A DNA stretch of 8,549 bases. It comes from an uncultured Methanofollis sp. (lineage in GTDB: Archaea > Halobacteriota > Methanomicrobia > Methanomicrobiales > Methanofollaceae). Position numbers and translations under genes: made by a program. The stretch is taken from positions 1 through 8,549 of the forward strand of contig NZ_CALFSA010000233.1 of NCBI RefSeq assembly GCF_937919355.1. The letters run 5' to 3'. Below are positions 1-8,549 of the stretch, piece after piece. The notes beneath the pieces are model-generated. The model worked only from the letters and a program-made list of their open reading frames with translations, searched no databases and was not told the DNA's origin. Numbering within the stretch: the stretch's first letter is position 1; each line of letters opens with the position of its first letter.

Positions 1-1
1 T

Positions 2-109
2 ATATCCGAGGATGTCGGCGGGAAAGTGGGACGGTCGGTGCTGTACTTCCCGCAGGACCACGGAAAGATCACGGTCAGAAAGGCGAACGGGACATGCTCC
101 GAGATGTAG
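2..109 (+). CDS. C-terminal end of an unrecognised protein (partial)
   Basis: Frame 2 is open from the left edge to a TAG at 107-109 and gives 35 residues beginning ISEDVGGKVGRS and ending KANGTCSEM. The composition is protein-like (alternating hydrophobic and charged residues, GC-rich third positions), unlike the Arg/Cys/Ser-rich translation of the overlapping frame 3. The 5' part lies outside the window, so family and function cannot be given. Its last 16 bases overlap the start of the secreted propeller gene, so the two are probably co-transcribed and translationally coupled. Confidence 0.6.
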   Translation: MSEDVGGKVGRSVLYFPQDHGKITVRKANGTCSEM

Positions 110-1137
110 TCTCCGTCCTGTTTCTTCTTTTTCTCCTGGCCCCTGTCTCTGCCGAGCTGGTGATCGTCTCGCCGTCGACCTCGACCTATTCGACGTATCT
201 GGTGAATGATTATACCAATGGCCCTGAGGGGGAGGTCGTTTTCGCGACGTCCACGGGCCTGACGTTCTATAATGGCACCTGGACGACTTATCACACTCCT
301 CCTGCATTCAGAAAAGACACGCTCATCTCCGATTTTATTCTCTCCATCGCCTACGGGCCTGATGGTATGCTCTGGATCGGGACTCCCGCCGGTCTGCAGC
401 GGATGAACGGCCCTGTCTTCGAGACGGTGGCCGGGCAGGAGCACCTCAAGAACCCGATCGTCATCGGTCTCCAGCGCTGGGACGACGCCCTCTGGATCGA
501 GACGAGCAATGCCGGGGTGCACAGGCTGGAGAACGGGTCCTGGACCTGGTTCAAGCCTTTCTCCGGCGGGCCGCAGACATATGCACTGGATGACATCGTC
601 CTCGACCCGGCATCCGGGACATTGTACTGCATCTCTCAGGTCGATGGCGTCTTTGCGATTGGGGAGGATGCGAGTGCTGGCTTTAATCCTGTTATGCCCG
701 GTGGCCGTCGGGTGACCGGGTTTACAGGTGCGGTCACAGACCCCTTCGGCGGGGTTTACCTCTTCAACCGGAGTTGTGTCGCTCACCTGGACGGGGACGG
801 TCTGGAGACAGCAATCGTTTCAGCGGGCGACCTCGGGATCTTTGTCGGCGAGATCAACGACGTCAGTCCTGCCCCTGACGGTTCTCTCTGGGTTGCGACC
901 GACCACGGGTTGTTCCAGTGGAAAGACGGATCAGTCCTCGACAATGTCTACCGGGCCCACGGCATCTGGTCAAACGTCATAAAGTCTGTCTTCGTGGACT
1001 CCACGGGCAGGTGCTGGTTCTCGACACCAACGGCAATCGGGTATTATTATCCCGACAATGCCACCCAGGGCCGGCTTCATTTCAACTTCGAGGGAATATT
1101 CAAGCGTTATGAGGGCGCCCCTCAATTTTCTCTTTAA
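94..1137 (+). CDS. Secreted two-component-regulator-type beta-propeller protein
   Basis: The 347-residue product begins with a typical signal peptide (MLRDVV, then a hydrophobic core SVLFLLFLLAPVSA, likely cleavage after VSA near residue 20), so it should act outside the cytoplasmic membrane. The rest is built from repeats of about 40-50 residues carrying the Reg_prop signature, in which a Gly/Asp turn is followed by a W/Y-containing strand and a G-L/V strand: GPDGMLWIGTPAGLQRM, DDALWIETSNAGVHRL, APDGSLWVATDHGLFQW and DSTGRCWFSTPTAIGYY. These are blades of a beta-propeller of the kind found in the sensor part of hybrid two-component regulators, but no histidine kinase, C-terminal anchor or transmembrane helix follows. 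It could be a ligand- or surface-binding protein; the substrate is unknown. The ATG at 94 is preferred because it produces the signal peptide directly. No clear ribosome binding site is seen, consistent with coupling to the overlapping upstream gene. Confidence 0.85.
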   Translation: MLRDVVSVLFLLFLLAPVSAELVIVSPSTSTYSTYLVNDYTNGPEGEVVFATSTGLTFYNGTWTTYHTPPAFRKDTLISDFILSIAYGPDGMLWIGTPAGLQRMNGPVFETVAGQEHLKNPIVIGLQRWDDALWIETSNAGVHRLENGSWTWFKPFSGGPQTYALDDIVLDPASGTLYCISQVDGVFAIGEDASAGFNPVMPGGRRVTGFTGAVTDPFGGVYLFNRSCVAHLDGDGLETAIVSAGDLGIFVGEINDVSPAPDGSLWVATDHGLFQWKDGSVLDNVYRAHGIWSNVIKSVFVDSTGRCWFSTPTAIGYYYPDNATQGRLHFNFEGIFKRYEGAPQFSL

Positions 1138-1157
1138 TTTTTTGGATCGAGTGATCC
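1138..1157 (+). terminator. T6 tract and short hairpin after propeller gene
   Basis: Six T residues (1138-1143) follow the TAA of the propeller gene directly, and then comes a small inverted repeat, GGATC-GAGT-GATCC (1144-1157). T-rich tracts are the main termination signal in archaea. The convergent gene from the other side ends at 1227, so the 89-bp gap probably serves both. Confidence 0.4.
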
Positions 1158-1226
1158 GGGAGAGAAGAGAGAGTGCAAAATATATCTTTCCCATTTTTTA
1201 TATCCTGGTGAGATAGGTTCTCTTGC

Positions 1227-2306
1227 CTACCGCGCCTTCAGCGTCTCTCTGCAATAAGCATCTATGGAATCGATCAGTGCTTTCTTTGCTTTTTTCACCT
1301 GCTTTTCATCCTCCGATGAAATCTCGTGTGCCAGGTAGTTGACAGGAGTCAGGTAGTAGTCCATCGAGGGATATTTTTTCTTCATGTCCCTGATCCGGAC
1401 ATAGGACTCGGTCCCGCGTCCTGAGAGGGCGGAGAAGGCGATGTCGAGGAGGCTGGCAATATAGGGCGGCATGCGTTTCTCTATCGCCTGTTTCCTGAAG
1501 GTATGATAGCCTGACCGCGTGGTGGTCCGCAGGGAGAGGAGCATCCCGAAGTAGAAGGGTTCGGCGCTCTCAGGGTACTGCTGGATCATCTGCTTCACGA
1601 CACCGGCGGCCCTTCCACCGTCCCCTTCTTCGATAGCAGAATCAAAAGCCTCCTGAAGGAATTCTCTGTCCTGGAAAAAACGGTTCTGGGCAACTTTCAG
1701 GATCTGGTCTTTCATCTCGCGGTTCCCGTCTCTTTTTGCTTTTTCAAGACCAATCTTGATGAAGGCCCGTTCACTGGGGAACCATTCGATAGCGCAGGAG
1801 ATCATCAGCCAGAATGTCCGCACAAGCCACGGACTGTTCTTAAAGGGTATTTTTGAATCTGCATCCCTGTGGATACGGGCGACCTCTGCCATCTGCTCCC
1901 GCGCCCGCAGTTCCATCTCGCCAGGGGCACGGGGGATGATCCTGGACCTGGCAACTTCGCTGAGCGACAGTGCGTAATAGCAGAACGCAAGAGATGTGTG
2001 GACCAGGAGGTCCTGTGAGCGATACCTGGTCAGGTATGGTATGGCATGCTCGAAGTCCCCTGACTTCATCAATTTCAGGCCTGCAATAACTTCAAGGCCC
2101 GACCTGGGATTTTTCCCTTTTTTTAGCCGGGTGGCGCTCTCGATCACCCGTTCGACCTGTTCGGGGTCTGATGCGCGGCCCGGGGTGTCAAGGATCTTGA
2201 AACAGATCGAGTCGATGAAGGTGTTGTAACTCTCGTCGTCGAGGTCGGGGAACGATGACTCCAGCGCAGATACTACATGGCCAAAAAAAAACAGGGAGTT
2301 TCTCAT
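1227..2306 (-). CDS. TPR-like helical-repeat protein (main reading frame; 5' end probably frameshifted)
   Basis: The frame encodes 359 mainly alpha-helical, charged residues with no signal peptide or membrane helix, so it is probably cytoplasmic. A TPR-type helix pair is visible near residues 70-110 (GLKLMKSGDFEHAIPYL, followed by SLAFCYYALSL), and a second helical pair near 225-260 (EEGDGGRAAGVVKQMIQQYP). Such repeats are protein-binding scaffolds; no catalytic motif is seen and the partner is unknown. The ATG at 2306 is a doubtful start: it has no ribosome binding site or nearby promoter, and only five codons later the frame runs into T9 (2283-2291). Coding-quality sequence continues upstream in another frame to an ATG at 2406 that sits behind a good TATA box. 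If one T were removed, a single 392-residue protein would run from 2406 to 1227. I consider that the ancestral gene; whether this copy is broken, misread in sequencing or rescued by slippage is unresolved. Confidence 0.7.
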   Translation of the reverse strand: MRNSLFFFGHVVSALESSFPDLDDESYNTFIDSICFKILDTPGRASDPEQVERVIESATRLKKGKNPRSGLEVIAGLKLMKSGDFEHAIPYLTRYRSQDLLVHTSLAFCYYALSLSEVARSRIIPRAPGEMELRAREQMAEVARIHRDADSKIPFKNSPWLVRTFWLMISCAIEWFPSERAFIKIGLEKAKRDGNREMKDQILKVAQNRFFQDREFLQEAFDSAIEEGDGGRAAGVVKQMIQQYPESAEPFYFGMLLSLRTTTRSGYHTFRKQAIEKRMPPYIASLLDIAFSALSGRGTESYVRIRDMKKKYPSMDYYLTPVNYLAHEISSEDEKQVKKAKKALIDSIDAYCRETLKAR

Positions 2307-2406
2307 CGATCTTTGTGATATTTTTCTCGATATACCCGAAGAAATCCAGTTTGAGTATCTCGATCTTCTCGTACTGGATCGCGTCGGAGAGCATCTCGCC
2401 GCGCAT
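2283..2406 (-). pseudogene. Likely true N-terminal segment of the TPR-like gene, out of frame at a T9 run
   Basis: From the ATG at 2406 this frame reads MRGEMLSDAIQYEKIEIL, continues through DFFGYIEKNITKIDEKL and reaches PVFF at the T run. Third positions are mostly G or C, as in the neighbouring genes, and the helical, charged composition matches the downstream protein. Past the T9 run this frame turns into an improbable Cys/Arg/His-rich translation, while the other frame becomes protein-like at the same point. Removing one T gives PVFFFGHVVSALESS without interruption. The composite 392-residue reading is an inference; the frame switch itself is visible in the sequence. Confidence 0.6.
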
Positions 2407-2427
2407 ACTAGATGATACGGATATATC

Positions 2428-2435
2428 TTATTAAA
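2428..2435 (-). promoter_or_regulatory. Archaeal TATA box for the TPR-like gene
   Basis: On the minus strand TTTAATAA lies with its centre about 26 bases upstream of the ATG at 2406, inside an AT-rich stretch (2421-2447). That spacing would put the transcript start at or next to the ATG, giving a leaderless mRNA. It supports 2406, not 2306, as the original start. Confidence 0.5.
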
Positions 2436-2480
2436 TTTTAAGAAATTGATTTTTGTCCCTGAATGAAACCCACCATGTAT

Positions 2481-3074
2481 TCAGAGATACCGGGTCTTCG
2501 TTTCCAGGGTGATCCTGAAGGGGTCCGAATTCTGTGTCTTGACGACCAGGTAATATGGCTTCCCCGAGACTTCGATGTTTTTGATAACCGTTCCCGGACC
2601 TCTGATCTCCGCGCCGTCGACGATCGTGCTGTCCTCTGCGTCGACGAGCAGCACGCTGATGCCTGCAGATTCAGGCCTGCTGCCATTCTCCACGGTGCAG
2701 TTGATCCTCCAGAGCGGGTAGGGCACGGTGAAGGTCTCTGTGGCGCCGCCGCGCGACGCCTCCAGGGACGCGAACACGCTGATATTTGTTTCCTGCCAGG
2801 GCGGGTCTGATGCTTCGAGACGGCCCACATTGTCTTCGGGTATCAGATGGACCTCATATTCACGGGCTGGATTTTTTACATAGGTCAGTCTCTGGACCTG
2901 GACCGAAGGTGCAGGGGTCTGCGGCACCTCGATGGTCGGGACGGGCGGGACGACTGCGGAGGTATTCTCTTCGGGTGCCGCAGGGAGAGAGAACCATCCC
3001 GGGTGGGTGATACAGGCAAGGATGATGACAATCCCCACACCTGCCGCGACGCTCAGAAGATCTCCAGATGCCAT
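2481..3074 (-). CDS. Membrane-anchored extracytoplasmic protein of unknown function
   Basis: The product has 197 residues. An N-terminal hydrophobic helix (about residues 6-23, LLSVAAGVGIVIILACI) is followed by a Pro/Thr/Val-rich linker (about 31-60), which is typical of an uncleaved signal anchor and a surface spacer. The remaining 135 residues look beta-rich (ETFTVPYPLWRINCTVENGS; PYYLVVKTQNSDPFRITLE) and probably form a compact beta-sandwich outside the membrane. Four N-glycosylation sequons (NTS, NIS, NCT, NGS) lie after the membrane helix, in keeping with an archaeal surface location. I have an impression of similar proteins of unknown function in Methanomicrobiales, but no domain name can be given from sequence alone. 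The ATG at 3074 is chosen because it lies just before the membrane helix. There is no ribosome binding site, so a leaderless message is likely. A separate promoter is visible before the downstream minus-strand gene, so the two need not form an operon. Confidence 0.75.
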   Translation of the reverse strand: MASGDLLSVAAGVGIVIILACITHPGWFSLPAAPEENTSAVVPPVPTIEVPQTPAPSVQVQRLTYVKNPAREYEVHLIPEDNVGRLEASDPPWQETNISVFASLEASRGGATETFTVPYPLWRINCTVENGSRPESAGISVLLVDAEDSTIVDGAEIRGPGTVIKNIEVSGKPYYLVVKTQNSDPFRITLETKTRYL

Positions 3075-3090
3075 GCATCATAGATCTGCA

Positions 3091-3110
3091 TTTAAGAATG
3101 AAAAATATTC
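3091..3110 (-). promoter_or_regulatory. Possible TATA region for the membrane-anchored protein gene
   Basis: The minus strand has two AT-rich elements upstream of the ATG at 3074: GAATATTTTT (3110-3101) and TTCTTAAA (3098-3091). The first is better placed, about 27-35 bases upstream, and would give an almost leaderless transcript. Neither is a strong match, so the exact box is uncertain. It lies in the 146-bp divergent gap shared with the plus-strand gene at 3221. Confidence 0.3.
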
Positions 3111-3190
3111 CCATTTTTCTCGTAAATGAATTTGAATACATACTCTATTCCCATATTGTCTGTATGCAAACTACTGGCAAAATCAAAATC

Positions 3191-3198
3191 TATATATG
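3191..3198 (+). promoter_or_regulatory. Archaeal TATA box for the 3221 gene pair
   Basis: TATATATG is preceded by the purine-rich CAAAATC, which resembles a transcription factor B recognition element. Its centre lies about 26 bases upstream of the ATG at 3221, so transcription would start at or next to the start codon. No ribosome binding site lies between box and ATG, which fits a leaderless mRNA. Confidence 0.6.
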
Positions 3199-3220
3199 AA
3201 ATAACTGTTCTTTATTCATT

Positions 3221-3466
3221 ATGGAAATCCCCGATCTCAGGACCTGGATCTTTTTGTACCTGATCTCGTCTGTGGCTCTCCTGTGGGCTGCATTCCTCTC
3301 GGCGCAGGGGGTTCTGCTGGGGATGAGCATTATTCTCGTCATTGTCGTCATTGTCGCAAACTTTCTCGTCGTTTTTGCAGAAATTCAGAGAGCCAGCACA
3401 CGCAAGGAAATGATGCAAAGACTCTCAAAGGTTGAGGTCTCACCTCATGATGAGAAGAATGGCTGA
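3221..3466 (+). CDS. Small two-helix membrane protein
   Basis: The 81-residue product has two strongly hydrophobic segments, roughly residues 9-27 (WIFLYLISSVALLWAAFL) and 30-52 (GVLLGMSIILVIVVIVANFLVV), joined by a very short turn. The short N-terminus and the polar C-terminal tail (about 54-81, with KEMMQRLSKVEVSPHDEKNG) would then lie on the same, probably cytoplasmic, side. No known family is recognised. The ATG at 3221 follows a TATA box at leaderless spacing. The gene overlaps the next one by 20 bp, so the two products are probably made together; the membrane protein could anchor or signal to its soluble neighbour, which is an inference from gene order only. Confidence 0.75.
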   Translation: MEIPDLRTWIFLYLISSVALLWAAFLSAQGVLLGMSIILVIVVIVANFLVVFAEIQRASTRKEMMQRLSKVEVSPHDEKNG

Positions 3467-4079
3467 AGATCAGGGTTCTCCCAACCCTTCCTTTCAGAGG
3501 GACTTTTACCGTCAGTATAACGCGCTCACCTCTATCCTTTCGACGATATCCGGGCGTTTCGAACTCCTGAATTTGATCAAAGCGGAAGATGAACTCCCTC
3601 TTTCTGTCCGCGACCTCGCCGTAAAGGCGCTGGCGATCAGGAGAGAGAAGGACGAGGTCCAGTTTTACGATATGCTCCTGAATTTCCTGAATGTTGCCAT
3701 GCTTGTCCAGGATTCACACAGGGTCGATATCGAGTGCGAGTACCTGCTCATGCGCACCACCGAGACCACGCAGTGCCACCTGGTCGTTGACGGCGAGAGC
3801 ATTGACGCCCCCATTTTCATAGGTTCTCTTCTCTCCGACCATATCCTCAGCAACGGTGTGGGCGATCCTGTCGCTTCCATGACGGCGTATTATCTTGAGG
3901 CGGAGAAGCACTATGACGTTGTTTTTGTCGGCGAACTTGACCACTGTTCGCTCAGGATCGTAAAAGAGGTCTACCCGGGCAGGTCCTACGCTGTTTCTCT
4001 CCGCCTGCCGGCCCGCGTTCTGATCGACCAGGGGATTGTCCTCAAAAGCACTCCCGGCACTTTCCCGAGAATTGCCTGA
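3447..4079 (+). CDS. Soluble protein with weak resemblance to a degenerate histidine kinase core
   Basis: The product has 210 residues from the ATG at 3447. This start is chosen because GAGGT (3434-3438) lies eight bases upstream; a TTG at 3432 would extend it by five residues and an ATG at 3459 would shorten it by four. No membrane segment is present. The N-terminal half is helical: FQRDFYRQYNALTSILSTIS (about residues 16-35) followed by GRFELLNLI and a second helical hairpin resembles the dimerisation helices of histidine kinases, but no phosphoacceptor His stands at the expected place. The C-terminal half (about 100-200) alternates strands and helices, with IGSLLSDHILSNGVGD where a kinase N-box would be and a final strand VSLRLPARVL like the last strand of HATPase domains. 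The catalytic Asn and glycine-rich boxes are not convincing. It may be an inactive kinase-like adaptor or phosphotransfer protein, or an unrelated fold. It overlaps the small membrane protein gene by 20 bp. Confidence 0.7.
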   Translation: MMRRMAEDQGSPNPSFQRDFYRQYNALTSILSTISGRFELLNLIKAEDELPLSVRDLAVKALAIRREKDEVQFYDMLLNFLNVAMLVQDSHRVDIECEYLLMRTTETTQCHLVVDGESIDAPIFIGSLLSDHILSNGVGDPVASMTAYYLEAEKHYDVVFVGELDHCSLRIVKEVYPGRSYAVSLRLPARVLIDQGIVLKSTPGTFPRIA

Positions 4080-4129
4080 ATGCACTCTTCCCCGGGGGCC
4101 CGTGTGGTGTGGGTCTCTGATCCCTCTCT

Positions 4130-4152
4130 GCCGAGATCGATCCGATCTCGGC
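4130..4152 (+). terminator. Strong hairpin in convergent intergenic region
   Basis: GCCGAGATCG (4130-4139) pairs perfectly with CGATCTCGGC (4143-4152) around a three-base loop. It lies 50 bases after the stop of the 3447-4079 gene and before the T-containing hairpin at 4177-4191. Its position between convergent genes suggests a bidirectional terminator or RNA-stabilising structure. It lacks a directly following T tract, so it is not a classic intrinsic terminator. Confidence 0.4.
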
Positions 4153-4176
4153 GGGTGCCGGCGAGCATGAGATAAA

Positions 4177-4191
4177 CGTCGTTTTTCGACG
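4177..4191 (+). terminator. Short T-loop hairpin
   Basis: CGTCG and CGACG pair around a loop of five T residues (4182-4186). It is the only T run in the first half of this intergenic region and may act as a weak termination signal for the plus-strand gene pair. Confidence 0.25.
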
Positions 4192-4220
4192 GCAGTCCCT
4201 CACCCGGGTATCAGTTTTCC

Positions 4221-4244
4221 CGGATCGATCCGCTCGAAAAAAAA
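4221..4244 (-). terminator. T8 tract and palindrome after cheR
   Basis: Reading on the minus strand, cheR ends at 4254 and is followed nine bases later by eight T residues (4244-4237) and then by the perfect 12-base palindrome CGGATCGATCCG (4232-4221). A T-rich tract at this place is the usual archaeal termination signal, so this probably ends the ParA-receptor-cheR operon. Confidence 0.55.
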
Positions 4245-4253
4245 GAGGATGGT

Positions 4254-5042
4254 TCATGCTCTTGTGTAGATCTTCTGGAGGGAGTCGAAGGGTGTGAAGA
4301 GGTGTTCGACGTCCCGCCCGAGATACTCGGTCTTGCCCATCACATAATACCCCCCCTGTGCGAGAGCGTCGTGGAAGAGGAGGGCGAGGTCGGTCTTCTG
4401 CTGTTCGTTGAAGTAGATGGTCACATTCCTGCAGGAGACAAGGTCAAGGAAGCGTGCGGCCGGGACGCCCGACATCAGGTCGTGGTTTGAGAACCTGACA
4501 AGGGCCTTCACCTCGGGCTTCACCTCGTATTTCCCGTCGTCCCGCAGGGTGAAGTGCCGCTTTATCTGCGACTCGGTCATGTTCTTCAGGGACCTCCCAT
4601 CATAAACGCCGATTTTTGCCTTTTCAAGCACGACCCTGTCGATATCTGTGGCAGTGATCGTGCAGTCGACCTCGTGGGTGAGCATGAGGTCCCGCACAAG
4701 CATCGCATAGGTGTAGGCCTCTTCGCCCGTCGAACAACCGGCGCACCAGATCCTGATCCTGCTCTTTTTCTTCAGGAGTTCAGGGAGCACCTTCTGCCCG
4801 ACGGCCGTGAAGACCTCCGGGTCGCGGAAGAACTCGGTGACGTTGATGGTGAGGGCGTTCCTCAGGTCATCCTTCTCCGCTTCATGGGAGATCAGGTAAC
4901 GGTGATACTCGTCGAAGGTCTCGTTCCCCGAGATCCGCATCCGCGAGAGCACTCTCCGCTTGATGTAGTCTTCCTTGTACTGGGATGTCCGTATGCCGAC
5001 GATACGTTCGATTGTCCTGTTGAGTGCAGCAAAGTCGTCCAT
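4254..5042 (-). CDS. cheR: Chemotaxis protein methyltransferase CheR
   Basis: CheR transfers methyl groups from S-adenosylmethionine to glutamates of chemoreceptors, which sets the adaptation level in chemotaxis. The 262-residue length is normal for a stand-alone CheR. An N-terminal helical domain (about 1-60) with the basic stretch KRRVLSRMR is followed by the methyltransferase domain. Visible family motifs are TINVTEFFRD (65-74), the SAM-binding loop IWCAGCSTGEEAY (98-110), TATDID (130-135) with the acidic residue expected to contact SAM, and DLVSCRNVTIYF (near 200), which matches the usual D-L-I-x-C-R-N-V-x-I-Y-F. All expected motifs are intact, so the enzyme should be active. The ATG at 5042 lies two bases after the receptor stop codon and has no ribosome binding site, which implies translational coupling. 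The immediately upstream receptor is the obvious substrate. No methylesterase CheB gene is present in the window. Confidence 0.96.
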   Translation of the reverse strand: MDDFAALNRTIERIVGIRTSQYKEDYIKRRVLSRMRISGNETFDEYHRYLISHEAEKDDLRNALTINVTEFFRDPEVFTAVGQKVLPELLKKKSRIRIWCAGCSTGEEAYTYAMLVRDLMLTHEVDCTITATDIDRVVLEKAKIGVYDGRSLKNMTESQIKRHFTLRDDGKYEVKPEVKALVRFSNHDLMSGVPAARFLDLVSCRNVTIYFNEQQKTDLALLFHDALAQGGYYVMGKTEYLGRDVEHLFTPFDSLQKIYTRA

Positions 5043-8000
5043 AGTTAGGTGATCGTAAAGTGGTCCATTTTCTTCTTCAGATCCGTGGAGAGGGCGGTGA
5101 GTTGTTGCGCGGCACTCCCGACCTCCATAGTGGAGGCGCTGACCTCCTCTGCAAGGGCGGCCATGTCTTCCACCCGGCTGAGATTCTTTTTCGTGTTATC
5201 CGATGCCCTGACGATCATCTCCATGACTGTGTTCGTCGCCTGGGCCTGGGCGTCTGTGGCCCTCGTGATCTCGGTGACAGTCTGGGCGGCGACATCGATC
5301 TCGGCACTGATCTCTGTCAGGGCGGAGATCGCCGCGTTGACGCTCTCGATTCCGTCCTGGATCTCCTGGTGCGAAGACCGCATGGACTCTGCAGTCTTCT
5401 CGCTGTCTTTCTGGATCGAGGCGATCAGGTCTTCAATGTGCTCGCTTGCACTCTTCGAGTCTCCGGCGAGGTTCCTGATCTCCCCTGCGACGACAGAGAA
5501 GCCGCGGCCGTGTTCACCCGCTCTGGCGGCCTCGATAGCTGCATTGAGGGCGAGGAGGTTTGTCTGGTTGGAGATCTCGTTGATCAGTTTGACGATCTTC
5601 GTGATCTCGTGCATCTTGGTGTTGAGGTCGGTGATCTCGGTGACGCTCTGTTCTGAGATGGAACTGACGACCTCCATCTTCTTGCACGCAACCTTCCCTA
5701 TCTCGGCACCTTCGCGGCCCACCTTCGAGGAGGAGACGGCCCTGTTCATCACGTCCTGCGTCGTCCCGGCGATCTCCTCGATGGAGGCCGAGAGGTCGGT
5801 GACCTGCTGCCTGATCTCTTCGATCTCCTGGAGGAGCGACCGTGTTCCTTCCGAGGACTGCTGGGTGGCGAGGGCGACCTGTTCGGTGGCCTTCGCGATG
5901 TCGGCGGCCCCGCGGCTTGTCTCTCTGGAGGTGGACTCCACGACGGCCACGGCGCTGTTGACGTCGGCGAGGATCTCCCTGAACTTCACGAGGGACATGT
6001 TGTAGTCCTCTTTCACCCTGGCGAGGAGGTCGCCGTCGCCGATTGCGGCCTCCTGCGAGATGTCGCCCTGCGCGACCATCTTCAGGACGTCACCGAGTTC
6101 CCCTGCGTTCTTCTCGAACTGTTCTGCCCGCTCTTCTGCTTCGGTCATGAGGGTCCTGATCGTCTCCTCCTCTTTGCGGCGCTCGGTGATGTCGTTGTAG
6201 ACGACGATCAGGTCGGTCAGGTCGCCGTTGCCGCCATAGATCGGAATGCCGTACTGTTCGAGGATGTGCACGCCTGAAGGGAGGTCGACGGTGACTTCGC
6301 CGTAACACCGCCGCTTCTGCTGAATTGCCTCTTTCAGGCCTGCTCCTTTCTGTTCGAGTACCCGGAACGACCGGGCGCTCATGCCGATCAGGTTCTCCTT
6401 CCTGATCCCTGACATCGAGGCATATGCCTCGTTTGTAGCGACGACGTCGAATTTCTTGTTCAGGAGCAGGATGGGCATGGGGTTCTCGTCCACGATGGTC
6501 TGGGAACGGATCTGGAGGTCCTTGATCTTCGCCATCTCCGCCTTCAGGTTCGCCTCGGCGTTCTTCGTATCGGTGAGGTCGTAGAAGACGAAGAGCGCCT
6601 TCTCGATCCGCCCCGACCCGCCGGCGATGGGGATGCCGAACTCCTCCACGGTCTTTTTCTTCTCCCCGACGGTGACTTCGAGCATGGCGCGTGTCTTTCT
6701 CCCCCGCGAGAAGACGGCGCCGTTTCCCTCGCCGGAGAGGCGCTTGATCGCGATCTTTTTCCCGGTCCCCCTGAGGAGGTGGTCGCGGGTGTCGCCCATC
6801 AGGGTGCAGTAGGCGTCATTGAGGTCGAGGGCCTGGAGGTGGCGGTCGACGAGCACCATCGGCATGGGGTTCTCGCCGAAGATAACATTCATCCCGGCCT
6901 CAAGGGCGTTTTTGCCGTCGAGGGTCTCGGCACGCTCTTTCCTGAGGGTCTCGACCTCGGCCTCACGATCCTTTCCGGCCTTCTCGGTCTCGGCCTGGAC
7001 CTCGCGGAGACGTGCGATCTCGGCCTCGTGCTCCTTCCTGGCCTTCTCGGTCTCTTCTTCGACCTCGTGGAGACGTGCGATCGCCGCGTCGTTTTCCTTC
7101 CTGGCCTTCTCGGTCTCTGCCTCGCGTTCCTTCCTGACCTTCTCGATCTCGCTTTCGTGCTCCTTCCTGACCTTCTCGATCTCGCTTTCGTGCTCCTTCC
7201 TGACCTTCTCGGTCTCCTTCTGGACTTCGCGGATGTGCGAGATCGCCGCTTCGACGGCCGTCCCGAGTTCGGAGAGGGCTTCGGGGACCTCCTTCCCCTG
7301 GAGGGAGGCGGAGGTGTCGCCGGCCAGGGCACTGTTCAGGGCTTCGAGGATCGGTTGGATACCCTCGCCGATCCCCTCCCCTGTCTGGTCACGGGCGGTA
7401 GCGTGTATCGCCGCCGGAGCGGCAAACAATGCCATTCTTCCTGGTTTATCTGAGATCATCTCTATCACCTTCACGACTGCCCCTCAGTTCCAGCCTCCGA
7501 CAAAGGCCGCGATATTCCGGTACACCCGCCCCGCGGGGCAGTCGGGAGCGTAGTGGGAGATGGGCAGGCCCTCTTTCTGGGCCATCGGGATTTCGGGGGA
7601 GTACGGCACTCTCTCCACCCGCAGGAATGTCTTTGCGACTTCGGCCTCGATCCCGTCTGGTTCGTCGGCCGGGAAAAAGCGGTGGAAGAGGGAGGAAAAA
7701 AACCCGTGTCCGGGCGCAGGCTCTCTGCTCCCCGGGCTGATGATTGCGATTTCCGGGCTGACCGTCCCTCCTGCGCAGGTCTGGACGTCCTGGAAGATCG
7801 TCTTCATGGTGCTGACGCCGCCGAGCGAGAAGATGCCCGGGTCCAGCGTGACAATTGCGTGGTCGGCCGCGACAAGGCCGTTGATGACGAGCTGGCCCAT
7901 GCTCGGCGGGGTGTCGATGAGGACCATATCGTATGCGCCTGCGATCTCGTCGAGCGCGGTCTTCAGGACAGACGCCCGGTCTTCGATGGTATAGAGGAAA

Positions 8001-8549
8001 GGTTCGGCGCCGACGAGGTCGAGGGACGAGGGGAGGAGATCGATGCCCGAAGCGGTCTGGACGACGACATCCTCGGTTGAGACGTCGGGATAGCCGTCGA
8101 ACCGTCTCATGAAGAGGTCATAGACTGTCTTTTCGGTCGAACCCGGGACGATGCCAAGACCTGTGGTTGCATTCGCCTGCGGATCGCAGTCGACGACAAG
8201 CACACTCTGGCCCGCTGCCTGAAGGTACCCCGCAATATTGAGGCATGACGTCGTCTTGCCTGTACCTCCCTTATGGTGGGCAAATGCGATGCGTGGGATC
8301 TTTTCACCTCCTATGAGAATTTACAATCCAGATATATATGCCTGTATATTACATCCGCCCCGATCATGCATATTTTCTTAATTAATTGTGGGCCCTTACG
8401 CGGCAATATCTGTTTCTCTCCCTGGATCTGGAGTGATCATACCCTGAAGACCGAGACTTTCCCGCAGTCCGGACGGGAGAATACTCTCGTCTCCCCCTCT
8501 CTCCGGCAGAACGCAACCAGTTTCAGCATGTAGTCCAGCCCTTCGGCCG

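Overview
The window looks like a piece of an archaeal chromosome, most likely a methanogen of the Methanomicrobiales (Methanofollis/Methanoculleus-like). This rests on several features: TATA-type promoter boxes about 26 bases upstream of start codons, apparently leaderless genes, strong GC preference at third codon positions beside AT-rich intergenic DNA, and an extracytoplasmic beta-propeller and a membrane-anchored beta-rich protein of kinds common in these organisms. The genus is inferred, because no rRNA or methanogenesis gene is present.

Layout. (1) Positions 1-1137, plus strand: the last 35 codons of an unrecognised gene, overlapped by 16 bp by a secreted two-component-regulator-type propeller protein. 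(2) Positions 1227-3074, minus strand: a TPR-like helical-repeat protein whose reading frame appears broken in a run of nine T near its 5' end, and a membrane-anchored, probably N-glycosylated extracytoplasmic protein. (3) Positions 3221-4079, plus strand: a two-gene unit of a small two-helix membrane protein and a soluble protein with weak resemblance to a degenerate histidine kinase core. (4) Positions 4080-4253: a convergent intergenic region with strong hairpins and a T8 tract. (5) Positions 4254-8299, minus strand: a compact operon of a ParA-family ATPase, a soluble PAS-containing chemoreceptor and the receptor methyltransferase CheR. (6) The right edge holds the 3' end of another minus-strand gene.

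The operon is the most coherent system. CheR would methylate the chemoreceptor; the receptor has no membrane segment, so it would sense from the cytoplasm through two PAS domains. The ParA ATPase could position or segregate the receptor cluster, as PpfA does for the soluble receptor TlpT in Rhodobacter sphaeroides. That analogy is an inference from gene order and domain type.

Two sequence oddities deserve attention. The ParA gene has no ATG, GTG or TTG in frame between an upstream stop and its Walker A motif; it appears to start at an ATC placed just behind a perfect GGAGGTGA ribosome binding site. The TPR-like gene has a promoter and coding-quality N-terminal segment 100 bases upstream of its longest-frame ATG, separated from the rest by a one-base frame change in a T9 run.
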